DNA of 64,000 nt from Hofstenia miamia (GCA_004352715.1 SCFE01000114.1:1445233-1509232), one strand, 5' to 3'; positions 12,311 through 25,827 are shown, counted from the stretch's first letter. Notes: generated from the sequence alone by a model not told the origin. Translations and numbers: made by a program.

Positions 12311-15300
12311 CTAAACATTTTGTGTCATAAAACATGATTTTCTAAATAAAAAATATACAAGTCAGTGTTGCACAAATCAAAACTGCTGTGGGCCATTCAT
12401 ATAGATGTGTAGCCTATGGATACCTGAAGGTAAGAAATGATTGTCAAATTCAAATAAATATATGAAATTAAAACATGCATGAATAACGTCAATAAATTTA
12501 CAAAACAAGTATTCATATAAATGCATTTATATACAACACTATGCAGTAAGTCTCCTAGGCTAGCTTTTGGCTAATATGTTAATGTTAACTAAATTGAAGG
12601 GTAGCTTAGTCATTATTATAATATTCGATTTTTGTTTTAGGAATATGTTTATATGATTCTTAAGGGATTTCACTTTTCAATGTTGTTAGCATTTTTATGT
12701 AACACATTCTAATAACAACATTAAATCAGTCAGTAATACATTTCATAATATACAGAATTTTAGATTCAAGTTAATTTTGAAACAGAATTTCTTAAGAAAT
12801 AACTGTTTTGTCAGAGCTGCAAACTGACCTTAAGGGACTGATCGGAACCTGTCTTATATTATTACTATCAGTTCTTCTTTGAATGTTTCAATGACTAATC
12901 CTCGTCATTAAGCTTGCAAACACATCAGCAAACTGTTGAGCTAAAACATTACTAGCATCTCCCTTGATATTTTCCAGCTGAATCAATTCTCTTTGAAAAG
13001 TGTCATACACATCAGAGAGTTGCAGTGCAAAAGGGCAAAAAATTTTTTCCTTTCAATTTAATGCAAAACATATGTTTACAAAACGCCATTGTTTACTTTG
13101 ATATAGTTGAAATGTCTGTACATTTGTGATGTAAATTTATATATAATTATTCTAATTGTTGCTTTCCTTATATAGTGGTAAATATTACCAAGGACAACTA
13201 AATGTAAAATGTTATATTTAATTAAATTTGATTAAATTAGTATCAGTTGCTTGTATTAGTAAATGAAATTGAAAAATACGCTAAAAATATTAAGTGAACC
13301 TACACTGCAGTCTATTAATCTCAAAACTGAAATTGGATAAAACTAAGGTTTGTAGTTATGGAATAAGTCTAGCTTTAAAAGTGGGTGTAATAAACTCTTC
13401 AGATATATTGATTGATTCGTTCAAATGTGAATTTGAATATTGAAATTGAACATCATACATGAATATCTGAATATTTGTGTTTTATTGAACTATAGACTAT
13501 CCTATGAAAGGATAAATTTTATTAGGAAATTTTAATTTAAAAGATATTTATTTGTTAAAATTGGAATGGATGAATTTTTATGTAAATTCAAATGAATTTT
13601 GTAGTTAATGAAACATTTTTTTCCTTTTTATTTCTTTCAAACACATTGTCAATAAATATTGCATGCCTTACAATTTCAAATTTGATAATGGTTTGGTGAA
13701 AAACAGCATGTCTGCTAAATAAACACTATGTTGTCTATGGTTAGATGAATGAATTATAACAATAAATAGTATTTTAAGCATCATATCTGTGTTTAATATG
13801 TTGAGCATTCCTACATCATTAAGGCCTCTGGGCATTGAATCTGATACTTACTTGCAAAACAACAATCAAAGCATCATGGATATTGCTCCAGTTAGGGTGG
13901 GGGAACAGTGGATAAGACATGATCCATCTCACAGCACTAATGCAATATGAAATACAAAAGCCTGTTAAATTATGAATTCCAGCAGAGTGAGGCCAAAGCC
14001 CAAACTTCAGTTGAGAGAGCTGTAGTCCTTCAAATTTTGCTGACTAAAGCTAGTGTTGTGGTAAATGTGTGAGTGTCTTCTGTGAATTAAATAAACACTA
14101 AGACAGCAAAGCTTGGTCATACAAGGCAAAGCAAATGCTAGTCCTTGACATCTTCTGTAGACTAAAGAAAATAATTATCACAGACATGACTGCCCTATGG
14201 ACTTGTGTGGACACTTGCATCAGTCTTACTAGCAGAGTTTCTACTGTGTTGCAGTGTCTGTAAACCACAAACTAATTACACAGTCATTTACATGTGCTTC
14301 TGCTGCCATGTTCATATTGTAAACATGTTAGCACCTCATTTTACTGTATTGCTTCAAACTCTATTAGGTATTGGTATCCATAGAGTGACAAAACCTGCCA
14401 GCAGTTGTCTCTGCATCCGCATTTAAAGTATTTCACACAATTCTTCAATTATTGGTTATCATTATTGAGGAACTGCCATGAGGAAGCAACATTTTGTGAT
14501 AATTCAGAAAAACTGCTCTTTGGGTTCCCACTTGTGGAATCAGAAGAATTTGCTGATAGGTATTCAGCAAATACCTTTTATTTTTATTTGTATTAGCCTT
14601 AGATTGTATTTAGATCTGCTTGGCTAATAAATGAGATCAATGGATTTATACTTAAGCCATTTTCTATCATTTTAGAAACTCAACAAATGGCAACACCTTG
14701 TAGGTAAATACTTCAAGAATGATGATCAACATTAACTTTTATTCAGGACTAGCATCAATGTAAATGACACAGAATATGTGAAAACCATGGCCACCAAACT
14801 ACCTATGCTAAATCAGTGTGGAATCTCAATTTATCACACTTCTCAGACATTTTATTATGAGCAATATTTTGTACAATGTGGTCATCCTAAGGCAAATCTT
14901 TGGAGTTGTATAATTTTCATATCTGTTAGAAAAGTCAAAAAGTTTTTTTGCAAATTGCTCTTTGTAGTGCCTTTGTTGTCAGCATAGTTGTAGATATACT
15001 GGATTCAGTGTCTAAATTTGGTCATATAGCTTCAAGATTATATAGAGTCCCATAATGAAAAAAATCAATTCATGTTAAAGAAACTAACTGCTGAAACTAA
15101 CTAGAATACTTAAACTAATTTAATTAGGGTTAAAATATTCAAATAAAGAATTTAATACATAACTTTGAGCATTTTCCTGATGTTAGATATTCTAATCATC
15201 CTAGAATACACTGTAAACTGATGTTGTACTTAAATATTTGAAATTTCAAAACTGTAATTTTAGATATTGTGCAGCATAATTCAACCATATGAAGAAATTG

Positions 15301-18300
15301 ATTGAACTTGCTTGAGATTGTAGAATTACACAAGCTTTTTTCAGTTTATGTGAATAGCTAAAGTTGGCAAAAGTTAAGTTTTAGCCCCTAAGCATTTCAT
15401 TAATATTTACAGAAATATGTTACAACTTCATGACTCCAACTTACTGCTCTGTTATTTTGCAAAATCACTTGGGAATATAATATAAAAACAAAATGCAGAA
15501 TAAACAATGTTGAAGTCAGTATACTAAATTTGTTAGCATAATTTTAAATAAATTCTATGGTGCCAAATATGTCATAAATGGAATGACATATGCTATTTTA
15601 TTTAAATTTTCTAAATGTTTTATTGTTTGCAGAGGCACAACTTATTGTAATATTAGGATATTTCTTTTGAATATAAAAACAAATAACAATGTAAAAATAT
15701 TTTACTATAAGAGTAATAATAAATATATTTAATTTCAAGTGTAACAATTGTGTTCTAATGTGTTATGAGGTTGATAGATGGCAGATGACATTTTTTGACC
15801 AAAATTCCCTGCAATTCATCTGCCATGATTGAACTAATTTGATTTGACTTTCCAAGTCCCTTTTTACTTCATCTTTCAAACTTGACCATGCCTTAATTTA
15901 TGAAAATCAATATAGAATAATTCAGATGTACTGCTTTAAGCAGCAACTACAAAGTAATGCACAAATTAGCTTCAAGTAGAAAAATTTAATGTTGAGGTGA
16001 GTACAAAAGTATGTGTCAACCAAATAGAAAAGCTCACTTGTGCAAAAATGGCCAGTAATATGAATAAAAAATACAATATTTTGAGACAAATGTATTTCTT
16101 CTTATTCAAAGATTTTTTACCAAAATGTTTATTAAGGAAGACAAAATTTTTAAATTTGCATACACAGTTGTCAATTTTATTTTCAAAACAATGTACATGA
16201 GATAGTATTATTATAATTAGTAATTTTGTCAGCAAAATAGCAATTTAAACTTTCAGTTACACCACAGAAATTATTCAAACATATTAACAAGAAATTATTC
16301 TAAATTTGATTTTGTAAAAATATGCAATTGAAAATCCATTTAAATTCTATAAATAATTTGAATTGCTTATTAATTTTGATGCTTCTCAGTAAATAATTAA
16401 TAGATGTGCTTAACAAAATAAATATAAAAAGTTAAATCTTCAATTTACAGTATTGCATCAATTTTTTGCAATTCAAATTGGGATTTTTTATACATAAAAT
16501 ATTAAATGTTTGATTTCCTAGTAATATTAGATGAAGAAATAGATATTATACAAAAAATTTTTTTTAACATAGTGTGTAAAATTGCCCTCACTTATGGATA
16601 AAGAATATTATTATTATATCATTGAAAGTATTCTATATAATATATTGTGACAATGAAATTTGTAATTGTAAACTCCTAAATTCAAGTAAAATGTCAAAGT
16701 AGATGAAAATGCATTGCATAATCTGAATAGGGATTGAAGGTTATCAAAAGATTAGCAGGAGGACTCCAACTTGGAATTAAATATTTACTTTATACAATGA
16801 GGATTGCATTTAAGTGAAAGCAAAAATAACATAATGTAATGGCTTCTACTCCATTGCAAACCATAATTGCTGATGGTGCTCTGATCTAAGTTCAAGAGAG
16901 ATTATGAACATTAGGATTATCAAGGCTTAGTTCTACACTTGGTTTGCCTTTTCTACTTTAAATTATCTATCTAGATTTCATCCACTTCTTCTGTGCAAAG
17001 TCTTGTTTCATTAAGATGGCCACTTCAGGAGAGAAGGAAGCAGAATGAGAACCCCATCAAAGAGCTGTTGTTGTGAATGTGTGTTAATGCAACGTCATCA
17101 TCATTTGAGTTTGTGTGGTTCAACAACTTTGGTTTATGACTACAGTTTATTGCATTACTTAACTCTTTTTATACCAATTATTCATTAAATAGTTTGTGGT
17201 TTTTTGTTCTTATAAAGAATGATTAATAAATTAGACAGCAGATTTGTAATATATTTTAGAATTATTCTTGTTCTAAGTTTTATAAACAAAGATTTTTATT
17301 TGGTCTTTTGACCAGGATCAATGACATTTTAAGATCACAGCTTTCTACTCAATAAATGACCATTAACTAATTTACCTGCAATGTGGTAGCAGTTTAAGTA
17401 AAAGCTAAATTAACCTATTTAGTCTGCAACATCAGCCACAATGCTGGGAATTACACTGAGCAGCTTACTAATCCCAATCCTCTATGTTACTTAAGTGAGC
17501 ATCTAACTTTATTTATATATCAAAGATAAAATGAGACTTGATTCTAGTTGTAAAACTAAGAAATCCCTGTGGAGTAAAGTAACACTCATAGAAATGTAAT
17601 TAAGCAAAAGAATAAATATCAGCTAAAATATACCATAGAATCATGTAAATTGGATTAAGTGAAATACCAAATATGTCTAGTAATAGCTAAAAGTAAATTA
17701 TTTGATTCAAGCAGAAAATATTAAGAGGTTGTAGTATCTAATTTAATACTAATAAATTGGGACTGTTTTAATAACCAATGTTCAAGTACTTTTTCCTAAC
17801 TTCTTATTTTTCTTTTCTGCTTATGCCATAAGTTTTGGTCCCTTACCAAGTACACAAATCAGGTTTGTTTATTTCAAATTTCAAATATAAACTAACCTTG
17901 TTAGTAATTTTATTACAGTAAACAAATAGCTTGCACACTTAAATCTTTTACTGGGCAGAGCTGAACTCTTCTCATCCTTGACTATTAGTCAAAAAGTTAA
18001 CAGAATAATTTTATTTAATACAATTTCTTAATTGAAATGGGTTGATGGCACAATAATATTAGAAAAAGTATGTTAATTGCAATGCATGTATCTATGAATT
18101 GCACAGCATGCATGTAATTCATTATTTGGTTGATTGTATAAATCATTTAGCTTTTAAATAAGCTCTTTGAGGATGATTCTGTGCTTTTTAGTTAAACTTT
18201 TAAGAAAATAAAAATAGCCTAACAACATTCAACCTTAGATGTGATTCAAATAATTGAATAAATAAATTCATAAAGTTTGATATAAAAACACTCACTTTCA

Positions 18301-21300
18301 AATATGCATTACTATAATTACCTTTGATATTGCTATTCAGCTCAATGCTGTGGTTGCAGTGACAAGCAAAGGATCCAATATTGTTAATGCAAATTGCAGT
18401 TTCTCCACATGGATTTTCCACAGAAAGACATTCATTTACATCTAAGCTAAGAATTATTTAATGGAAACATCAATGAGATATTCAAAAATTATGTTAATGC
18501 AACTAAACTCTCACTTACTTAGAAAAACACAATTAACAGAGTGATGTGCTTCCTAGTGCTAAAAGAAATGAAATATACAAAATCCTTTTTCAAGTAATGA
18601 GTGTTCAGTGAAATTTGCAGAATTTTTTTGGTTAAATTAAATAATGTTTTGCAAATTTCAATAAAAACTGTGTTAAATACAATTCACATAAGCATGGAAT
18701 ATCAAATGTAATTAAAAATTTTTATTTGACATTTATTCTTATTGATGATGCATATTACATTTTCTAATAACTAAATAACTACTACTAAGTGTCACAGTTT
18801 GCAACTTCTAATTAATGCCATAGCCTACTAAGTACATGAGATAAAGCTCAGTGCATTCTTTAACTCATGCAATTGAGGAGGTAGCCATAATAACAATTTT
18901 AATCAATGAATTAATCACATAACAGCAAAAACCTTATACATACAACTAGCCCTAGTGTTAAATAATATACTAGCGCAAGTACTACCACTGTTAGGTACCA
19001 TTCAACAAAATTGAGATGGTTTAGCAAAACATTTATTTAGATAAAGTAAACTAAAAAATCAAGCATAAGCAAAGTTTTTTTTAACATAAAACAATCAATA
19101 TAGGCACATATTTATAGAAACAAAATGGTTAATAATAAATAATCACATACTGTTGCTTGTTTATGAGTAATTAGAAAACAGGTTCTGCATGATAAACCAA
19201 AACTGCAAAGGCAGAAATTAATTGTGTAATCATGGCAGAAATATTCAAAATAAAATACCACTGTTTTTACAATATTTAATTCATCAAATTCAGAAAATTG
19301 AAGCATTGAAAATTAATAAGTCCATAAATATTAATATTGAAACTGAAATGATAGGGATTATGCCACAATAAATTATCATTCAGCCATCTCTCATTTGTTG
19401 AATATAATCTATGTTGTAGTTTCTGACACTAGGAAATCTACATTTATACAGCATGCATTATCAAATTTTTCAGATTTTAGTTAAAAAATGTTGCCTATCA
19501 TTTTATAATGACAATAACTAGTATGACCCAATTTTTGTCCTAATGGATCCACATTTTTTTTACCTACAACTTCAAAATTTGGCCTTACTTTGACTTAAGG
19601 AAAAGCAATGAAAGGTGATTGAGAAAGTGACTTTTTTTTAGTGAGTATGCATATTAATACTATTAATTGTAACCTATCATAAAAAAAGAGTCTATCCTCT
19701 GGAAACAGTGTGAAAAGATAAAAAAATTACTTATGAATTTGATTATTTATCATATCTTTGCTCTACTGGAACCACAGGCTGCAAACCATTACACAAGATA
19801 TCGGGTATAACCCAAAAACATTCTATAAAAACTTCAAAAACTCGACTGAAATGAACACGCAAAAAGGAAAAAAGTAAGTGGGCGACCCCACAAATTGACT
19901 GGAAGTGAGCAGAAAGGTTTTGTCATAATTTATTTACAAAACACACTGAAATCAATCAATCCCATGAACTCAATGTTTCAAGAAACCCACAACAAACTTG
20001 TCTCAACATCGACAGTTCACCAAACATTCTGAAAGAGATCTGTAAAAGCCATAAAAGTTTTTTACGTGAAAATTGTGGAAGGAGGTATAGATTCAGTTCA
20101 AAGCATACTGATATTTTATTAGAGTTTATGCCATTTGCAGTCTGGTGTTCTTAGACTGAATTGATTCTTCAGCAAGATGGGGCGCCCCCTCCCCCATACT
20201 TCAAACATTCCAAAATTTCTTGAGAGAAAAAAATGTGCGAATTTTTCAGTGGCCTGCAAACTCATCGGAACTTCTATCTATAGAAAAGGTTTGGGGGTCA
20301 TGAAGGCCGATGCGGAAAAGAAAAATGAAAAAAACATTCAAAAACTTAAGAAATTTTTTCTGGAGACCAAAGAAAAAGTAACCCCGAGAATGCAGAAGAA
20401 TTTGATGGTCTCAATTAAAGACAGATTTTTGAAATTTGTTCGCTCTAGAGGCAATGTTGTCTTATTTCTCTTACTTATAGATAACTTAATTTGCCATCAA
20501 ATTTTATAAATTTTGTTACCATGTGTGTTTTTCTGCAAAAAGATTGAAAAACTTCTGATTTTCATTACTTTTGACAAGAGCTATACAACATCAAAAACTC
20601 TCCCAATCGTTTTTTAATCAATATGCATTGATTTGTCAAAAAATATTCCAAATATTAATTTTGATGAAAATGTAAATGTGTTAACTTGAGTGTATTTATT
20701 TCGTTATGTTTTCTTTGCCAATTAAATAATGTCTTACTTAATATCCGTTTGTGAAATTATAAAAGATAGACCAAACAAGATCAGGAACCAGAATCAAGAA
20801 TGAATTTGACCGGAAAAATAAAATTTTTTCCCCACAAGGTCTGGATGGCAGGGAAATTGGTAGCAAACATAATTGTTTCCAATGCGTCTATTATGCTCAA
20901 CATTTTTATAATATCGTCAGAATTTATCTAAAAAATGAAAGGCATTTATGTTGGTGTAAGTTCATCAGTAAACATAGAACTGTCATAACGACGTTGCTGA
21001 ACGACATAATAACAACAATAAAACGACATTACAAAACAACGTCTTTTCACAATAAAACGACAAACTATCAATAAAAATGCAGAGTTTAAAAAATTTAAAA
21101 AAAATTTACCTTCAAATTGTCATAATACTAAAATTATTCCTATTTTTAAATATTTTTGCTAGATGGAATTACACACCGCCACTAATCCGCACTATAAATG
21201 CCACTCAAACAATTCAACGCCAATTAAATGCCAATACACCACAAAAACGACGTCGTTAAAACAGTTCTATGTTTACTGGGTCAACAAGATTTTTTACAAG

Positions 21301-24300
21301 CTGTGAATGTATTACCAAAAACCTATCTATATATATATATATATATATAAAGTATGCTACTTTGATTTAGATTATTATATTTTGCATACCTAGCATAGCA
21401 ATTGATGTACTTTCTAGAGTGCTCTTCCAGTGGGGCCTGCAAATCTGATGATAAAGAAAATTAAAATTAGAGCTTGAATACAATCATTAATAACTTGTGA
21501 AGAATTGTGACTGAATAATTGGTATGTCCTCAGATAATGACCCGCTGTTATTCCAAAAACACATTTTATTTCAAAAGTAGAGCTATCCCACTGATCAATT
21601 TGTGTCTTACTAAATTGTTGATGTTTGTCATTTTTCAATGTCCTTGAATATTTGCCACACATCATCTATTATTTGGGAAATGTGAGATAATAAAATTTTC
21701 ATAAAACAAAATCATATTAAAATTTAAAATGACATGAACAAACCAACATTAATTATGCAAAATACAAGCTAATGAAATATTCTAGGAGTGTGTTTATAAA
21801 TGATTAATATTGATTTGCAGTATCAAGGCATTCAGATTAGGAAAGCTGAATCTGTATTTTAATACAAAAAATGCATGTACAACAGATTAATATTATTTTA
21901 AAGCAAAAAAGTATTTAAATTAACTTATTCGAATAATCTTGTGGGTAAAAATTTATATAGCATTTCATAATTTTGTCATTTTGTAAAAAATTCTTCTATT
22001 ATTGTAAATTGGATAATTTTTTGGATTTCTAAATTTTAGTAAATTTCATGTTGATGAGAGGGAGAATATTATACAAAGCATGCACTTAATGACTATAAAG
22101 TGACATAAATATTTGCCAAATGAGATTCTAATTGCCTCAAATATTTTAGAATGCTACACATTTTATAGAATTATTCAATGTATTTTCTTGTTTCAGACAT
22201 AAAAAATGTCATTATCTCAGAGCATTTCTATGAAAAGCAGAATTTTTTTAGCATTCGATTTTTCCTACCTCCTGCATATATGTTTTAGTAGAGCAATTCA
22301 AAATCATTTTCTTAGAAATTCAAATTTCTTCGTCAAATATAAAAAATAAAACATTTATGAAATGGCTGAAGATAACGTTGTTAGAAAAGGATAAATATCA
22401 CCTACCAATGCATTTTCCACTTTCTAATTCTGTAAAACCCAAGCTACATGAGCAGACAAATCCTAGTTCACTATCCACACAAGAAGAGTTTTCTCTACAA
22501 GCATATGGATCAATGGAGCAATCCAAGATAACTAAAAACCCATTTCTAGTTAGCATTTTATAGAAAACACTAAGATTAAAGATTTAGTTTAAGATATAAT
22601 CAGTTAAATATGTTATCGTAGAGCAAATGCGGATAATTCCACTATTGGTAGTTTACAACATAACTTAATTTCTCCCTTTAAAATACTACTGTTTTCAATA
22701 TTAGAGACATTACTTAAAATTTCAACAATTTTTTATGAATATTTCAAATTATGTCAAATAGTAAACAACCCACATTCTTTGTTGTTAAATATTTAATTAA
22801 TATTTTACTAGCAAAATGAAAACTACAAATGGAAAAAAAACATTTCCAATATAAATTATTCATTTTTAAGCAAGTACCAAAGTTGTTTGATGCAGCAAAT
22901 TTTTATTATTTCAATTCTCTCTTTACATTTGCAATAAGTACTTGTATCAGATTGATTCCAAATTAAACATTTACACTAATATGTTTCTAATGAACTTCAG
23001 AAATAATTTTTTTTACAAATTTCAATAAATTCTAAAATTTTAATAATAGTTAGTCACTATTTCTTCAAACTTCAGTAAATTAGAAAAGTTTTATTGTAAG
23101 TTATTATAATGAGATTAATTTTTGAAAGAAATAAATAATGTACTTTTTCCAGAAGAAACCGAAAATTTCCGATGCCTGAAGACCAATATGAAATAGCTAT
23201 TCATTTTTTAATAGCACTGATTATTAAGCACATGTATCTGGTAAATAAAAGCCAAACTGTCCGAAAGCAAATCTCATCAAGATTTCAATATTTATTGAAA
23301 AGTCATGTTTCTAAAAATAGCAATTTTAAATATTTGTATATTTTTATGATTAAGAATATCTTCTGTTAAAAATTCATGTACTCTAAGCTTATGATATAAG
23401 AGATTCAAATGGATTATTTTTTTCAGCATTCAATGACCCATTACATGCTTATTTCACTGACAGTATTTAAGACATTGCTTTTCTGATTCTCATATATTCA
23501 GACATCACACGAATAATAATTCTGTAATTAGTTTACTTGTAGATGCAAGCACTCCCAACGTTCTGGCAATATAATTCATTTCGTAATTAATTTTTGAAAT
23601 GGATATTCTTTTCTTTTGAAACTTCCTTCTTCCATTGCCACATTATTTGAAATTCTTCTTTCGGCATGTTTTTTGGAGTTTTTTCTTTGGATTTTGATGC
23701 AGGAAGCACCGAAATTAAATAAGCTTTCAACATATGAACAATACATTAAATGCATATTCCACTTACTGAATTTAATGGTTATAATATAAATTTTTTTTAG
23801 GATTCGTCGCCTTGCAATTTTGTATTTTTGGAAATATTAAAAGGAATCATGTATTTAATGGCAGCCTTGTGTTCTCTGACTGATATCAAAACTCTAATTG
23901 AAACCATAAAATTTGATTATAGATATATGGGTAAATGACTTGACGTAAAGCAAGAATTTTTTGCTACAGTATGTCAATTAATCACATAGACAACCATGAA
24001 CTCCCGGGAACCCTCAAGAAACATTAATTTTTACTATTAATCACTTTGAAAATATTGGTTAATGGTTGACATTTTCAGTATTCTGTTGCAAAAACCAAAG
24101 GAGCTTATTGTTCTATCAAGTCAATGATCGCAATTTTGTATTAAGTGTAATACTGGCTCAAGGGTTGTTAGTAACAATAAATTTTTGATGAAAATTTACC
24201 TGTACTTTTAAGAAAACACTTCATTGAATTTGACAAATGTAGTGATGATCCATTTTTATTGATATCAAACCCTTTGCATAAGTTGGTATCTTCATCCCAT

Positions 24301-25050
24301 GCAGCCATCTCACAAATGGTTGAAGTGTCGCATATATGTAAACAATAGTATACATTTTCACTAACATGCATGGGCTCTCCTGATATCGCTTTTAATNAGG
24401 AATCATGTATTTAATGGCAGCCTTGTGTTCTCTGACTGATATCAAAACTCTAATTGAAACCATAAAATTTGATTATAGATATATGGGTAAATGACTTGAC
24501 GTAAAGCAAGAATTTTTTGCTACAGTATGTCAATTAATCACATAGACAACCATGAACTCCCGGGAACCCTCAAGAAACATTAATTTTTACTATTAATCAC
24601 TTTGAAAATATTGGTTAATGGTTGACATTTTCAGTATTCTGTTGCAAAAACCAAAGGAGCTTATTGTTCTATCAAGTCAATGATCGCAATTTTGTATTAA
24701 GTGTAATACTGGCTCAAGGGTTGTTAGTAACAATAAATTTTTGATGAAAATTTACCTGTACTTTTAAGAAAACACTTCATTGAATTTGACAAATGTAGTG
24801 ATGATCCATTTTTATTGATATCAAACCCTTTGCATAAGTTGGTATCTTCATCCCATGCAGCCATCTCACAAATGGTTGAAGTGTCGCATATATGTAAACA
24901 ATAGTATACATTTTCACTAACATGCATGGGCTCTCCTGATATCGCTTTTAATCTGCAATAACGGTTGTCGGTGATGTACATTGCACATTCCACCTGGGAA
25001 TTTTGAATAAATACAAAACATACTAACAAAAATAGCATCTTGCTTAACAA
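11901..25050 (-). CDS. Gene A: secreted PAN-like / EGF / AbfB-like domain protein (4 exons, 316 aa)
   Basis: Spliced model on the minus strand: 25050-24756, 22531-22406, 18441-18322, 12310-11901. Lengths 295+126+120+410 = 951 nt, one open frame to TAA, 316 aa. Every intron is GT-AG and phase 1, so the internal exons are symmetric. Domains in order: signal peptide (about residues 1-23), PAN/apple-like six-cysteine domain (about 24-97), EGF without a calcium signature (about 99-140), EGF with a DVNEC start but only five cysteines (about 141-180), and a C-terminal beta-trefoil/AbfB-like domain (181-316). No membrane segment follows the signal peptide, so the product is likely secreted. It is a tandem paralogue of gene B with five fewer EGF modules. 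The middle intron carries a Tc1-like relic (19700-20515) and an inverted-repeat element (20966-21278). The domain calls are motif-based and unverified; no orthologue name is assigned. Confidence 0.8.
18322..18441 (-). CDS. Gene A exon 3: calcium-type EGF with five cysteines
   Basis: Phase 1-1 exon, 120 nt, acceptor TTAGCTTAG and donor AAAG|GTAATT. The start (G)DVNEC is a calcium-binding EGF signature. CINNIGSFACHC matches the Asn beta-hydroxylation consensus C-x-N-x4-F-x-C-x-C. After the fifth cysteine the sequence runs NHSIELN to the exon end with no sixth cysteine. The same exon in gene B (41989-42108) has the same deficit and the identical stretch FACHCNHSIELN, so the loss is ancestral, not sequencing error. 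Confidence 0.85.
19700..20515 (+). pseudogene. Tc1/mariner-type transposase remnant in gene A intron 2
   Basis: Read over several frames, plus strand. GRPHKLTGSEQ near 19888-19920 corresponds to the 'GRP.KLT' linker after the N-terminal helix-turn-helix. QQDGAPPPHTSN at about 20172-20207 corresponds to the 'QQDNAPcHTa' catalytic block. VRIFQWPANSSELLSIE follows, the usual 'WPaqSPDLNPIE' with the key Asp read as Glu. A C-terminal tail of the 'm..r...vi.arG' type ends near 20465. Stops and frameshifts throughout show it is dead. It lies antisense to gene A. Confidence 0.75.
20966..21278. mobile_element. MITE-like element (313 bp) with perfect 18-bp terminal inverted repeats
   Basis: CAGTAAACATAGAACTGT at 20966-20983 is the exact reverse complement of 21261-21278. 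The match continues imperfectly inward through an AACGACGT block for about 35 bp in total. The interior is rich in AACGAC-like words and encodes no transposase. A target-site duplication could not be defined, so the superfamily is not assigned. Confidence 0.8.
21328..21349. repeat. (TA)n microsatellite
   Basis: Pure TA dinucleotide run in gene A intron 2, about 50 bases beyond the inverted-repeat element. Confidence 0.8.
22406..22531 (-). CDS. Gene A exon 2: EGF domain without calcium signature
   Basis: Phase 1-1 exon, 126 nt, acceptor GTTTTTAG and donor CATTG|GTAGGT. It encodes DCSIDPYACRENSSC then C-S-C and GKC, a complete six-cysteine EGF. The paired exon in gene B (55643-55768) is the same length and shares WDC/LDC-SIDPY and GKC. 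The motif CVDSELGFVCSC fits the Asp form of the EGF beta-hydroxylation consensus. Confidence 0.85.
23842..24396. repeat. 555-bp direct duplication, copy 1 (ends at single N)
   Basis: Appears identical to 24398-24952, offset 556 bases, with the single N at 24397 between them. It contains intron 1 sequence and the 3' part of gene A exon 1. No differences were seen on reading, which favours an unmerged contig overlap rather than a biological duplication. Confidence 0.85.
24398..24952. repeat. 555-bp direct duplication, copy 2 (contains the functional exon 1 part)
   Basis: Second copy of the block at 23842-24396. This copy continues into the 5' half of exon 1 and the promoter region, so it was chosen for the gene model. 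Confidence 0.85.
24756..25050 (-). CDS. Gene A exon 1: signal peptide and PAN/apple-like domain
   Basis: Starts ATG at 25050 with MLSKMLFLLVCFVFIQ, a clear hydrophobic signal, then YITDNRYCRL. Cysteines at RYC, YYC, HIC, TIC, NLC and MKC give six in the mature domain, in the 'yCl..C....iC..a.wd....C' layout of PAN/apple domains. The donor is ACAG|GTAAAT. The first exon of gene B aligns throughout (YIT-N-R-C, YYCLH-C, GFDINK-G-SL-LS). A partial copy (24200-24396) lies downstream in a duplicated block and is best treated as an assembly artefact. Confidence 0.85.
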
Positions 25051-25069
25051 TAGAAGTAAAATCTCTTGG

Positions 25070-25102
25070 TATTATACAAATTTCTTTGTGATTGATGATT
25101 GG
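25070..25102 (-). promoter_or_regulatory. Candidate promoter elements of gene A
   Basis: Minus strand: GCCAATCAT (CCAAT core at 25102-25098), then GTATAATA (25077-25070) 20 bases before the ATG. The same CCAATCAT octamer precedes gene B and the family relic. The TATA-like box sits too close to the ATG for a usual start site about 30 bases downstream, so only the CCAAT element is favoured. Confidence 0.35.
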
Positions 25103-25316
25103 CTAAGCATATTGATAAAATTATCCCGAATAAGGCAAAATGTGCGGAGATGCCAGATGTTGAATATCCACTCTATTTTCTGAAGCAATGATTGGACAAC
25201 GATCCTGAGGTAAATAGATCAAAGTTTTTGAATTTCCTTATCACTAACTATCACCGAAATTATTCATGGTGCTTGATGCCCACTTCATATAGCTTTGTGA
25301 AGTGAAAACAGCACCT

Positions 25317-25317
<1 letters not shown>

Positions 25318-25348
<31 letters not shown>

Positions 25349-25380
25349 NNNNNNNNNNNNNNNNNNNNNNNNNNNNNNNN
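25318..25380. repeat. (TA)n microsatellite and 32-base gap
   Basis: (TA)n from about 25318 to 25348 runs into N at 25349-25380. Confidence 0.9.
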
Positions 25381-25827
25381 GTAGGGTAACTTAACTAGAA
25401 ACTTAATTGACTCCGCAGAAGGTTTAAATAGCGTTTACAGTACAGCCACGATTCCAAAAGAGAGAGAGAGTAAAACAGAACTTATAACTTATAGATATAA
25501 CATTGGTAATTCATCCAAGTAACAAAATACTTTAGGTAAAATCCAAGATGACCAATTCATATGGCTTCCAGCCGAAGCGAAGCGTCCAGAAGTAAAGTAG
25601 TGCTTAACCTATTGACTGGTGCTACCCATATTTGTCTCACTTTTTAATTTCTATCTCACATCGAAAAATACAGAATCTCATTTTCATTGTTATCTCTCAG
25701 CTCACTATTACATAATCTGTAATTGCCAGATATTCGTGCTAGCCACAATTCGGACTGGATAATCAACAGACCCCTAGAAGCAACTTGTCGCCCCGTGCTA
25801 GTGAAAGCACTCCCGAATTGTCGCCGA
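25381..25827. other. Intergenic, possibly internal part of an LTR element
   Basis: On the minus strand this would lie just inside the LTR-like repeat at 25828-26175, but no gag-like reading frame was found. An (AG)n run lies near 25461-25470. Confidence 0.3.

Noticed and set aside
12310-12335. In-frame ATG (MFYDTK) as the start of a separate single-exon gene
   Set aside because: The paralogous splice acceptor falls at 12311, and the exon joins in frame to the EGF exons as in gene B; the ATG lies in the intron.
14205-14987. Several plus-strand open frames in gene A's last intron
   Set aside because: No domain, biased toward Leu/Cys/Phe from AT-rich sequence, overlapping frames; likely chance.
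21414-21665. Extra exon of gene A on the minus strand
   Set aside because: No EGF or PAN pattern and no phase-1 splice pair; inserting it is unnecessary for the frame, and gene B has no counterpart.
24168-24371. Second short gene equal to the C-terminal half of gene A exon 1
   Set aside because: It lies in the identical 555-bp block ended by a single N; best explained as assembly duplication.
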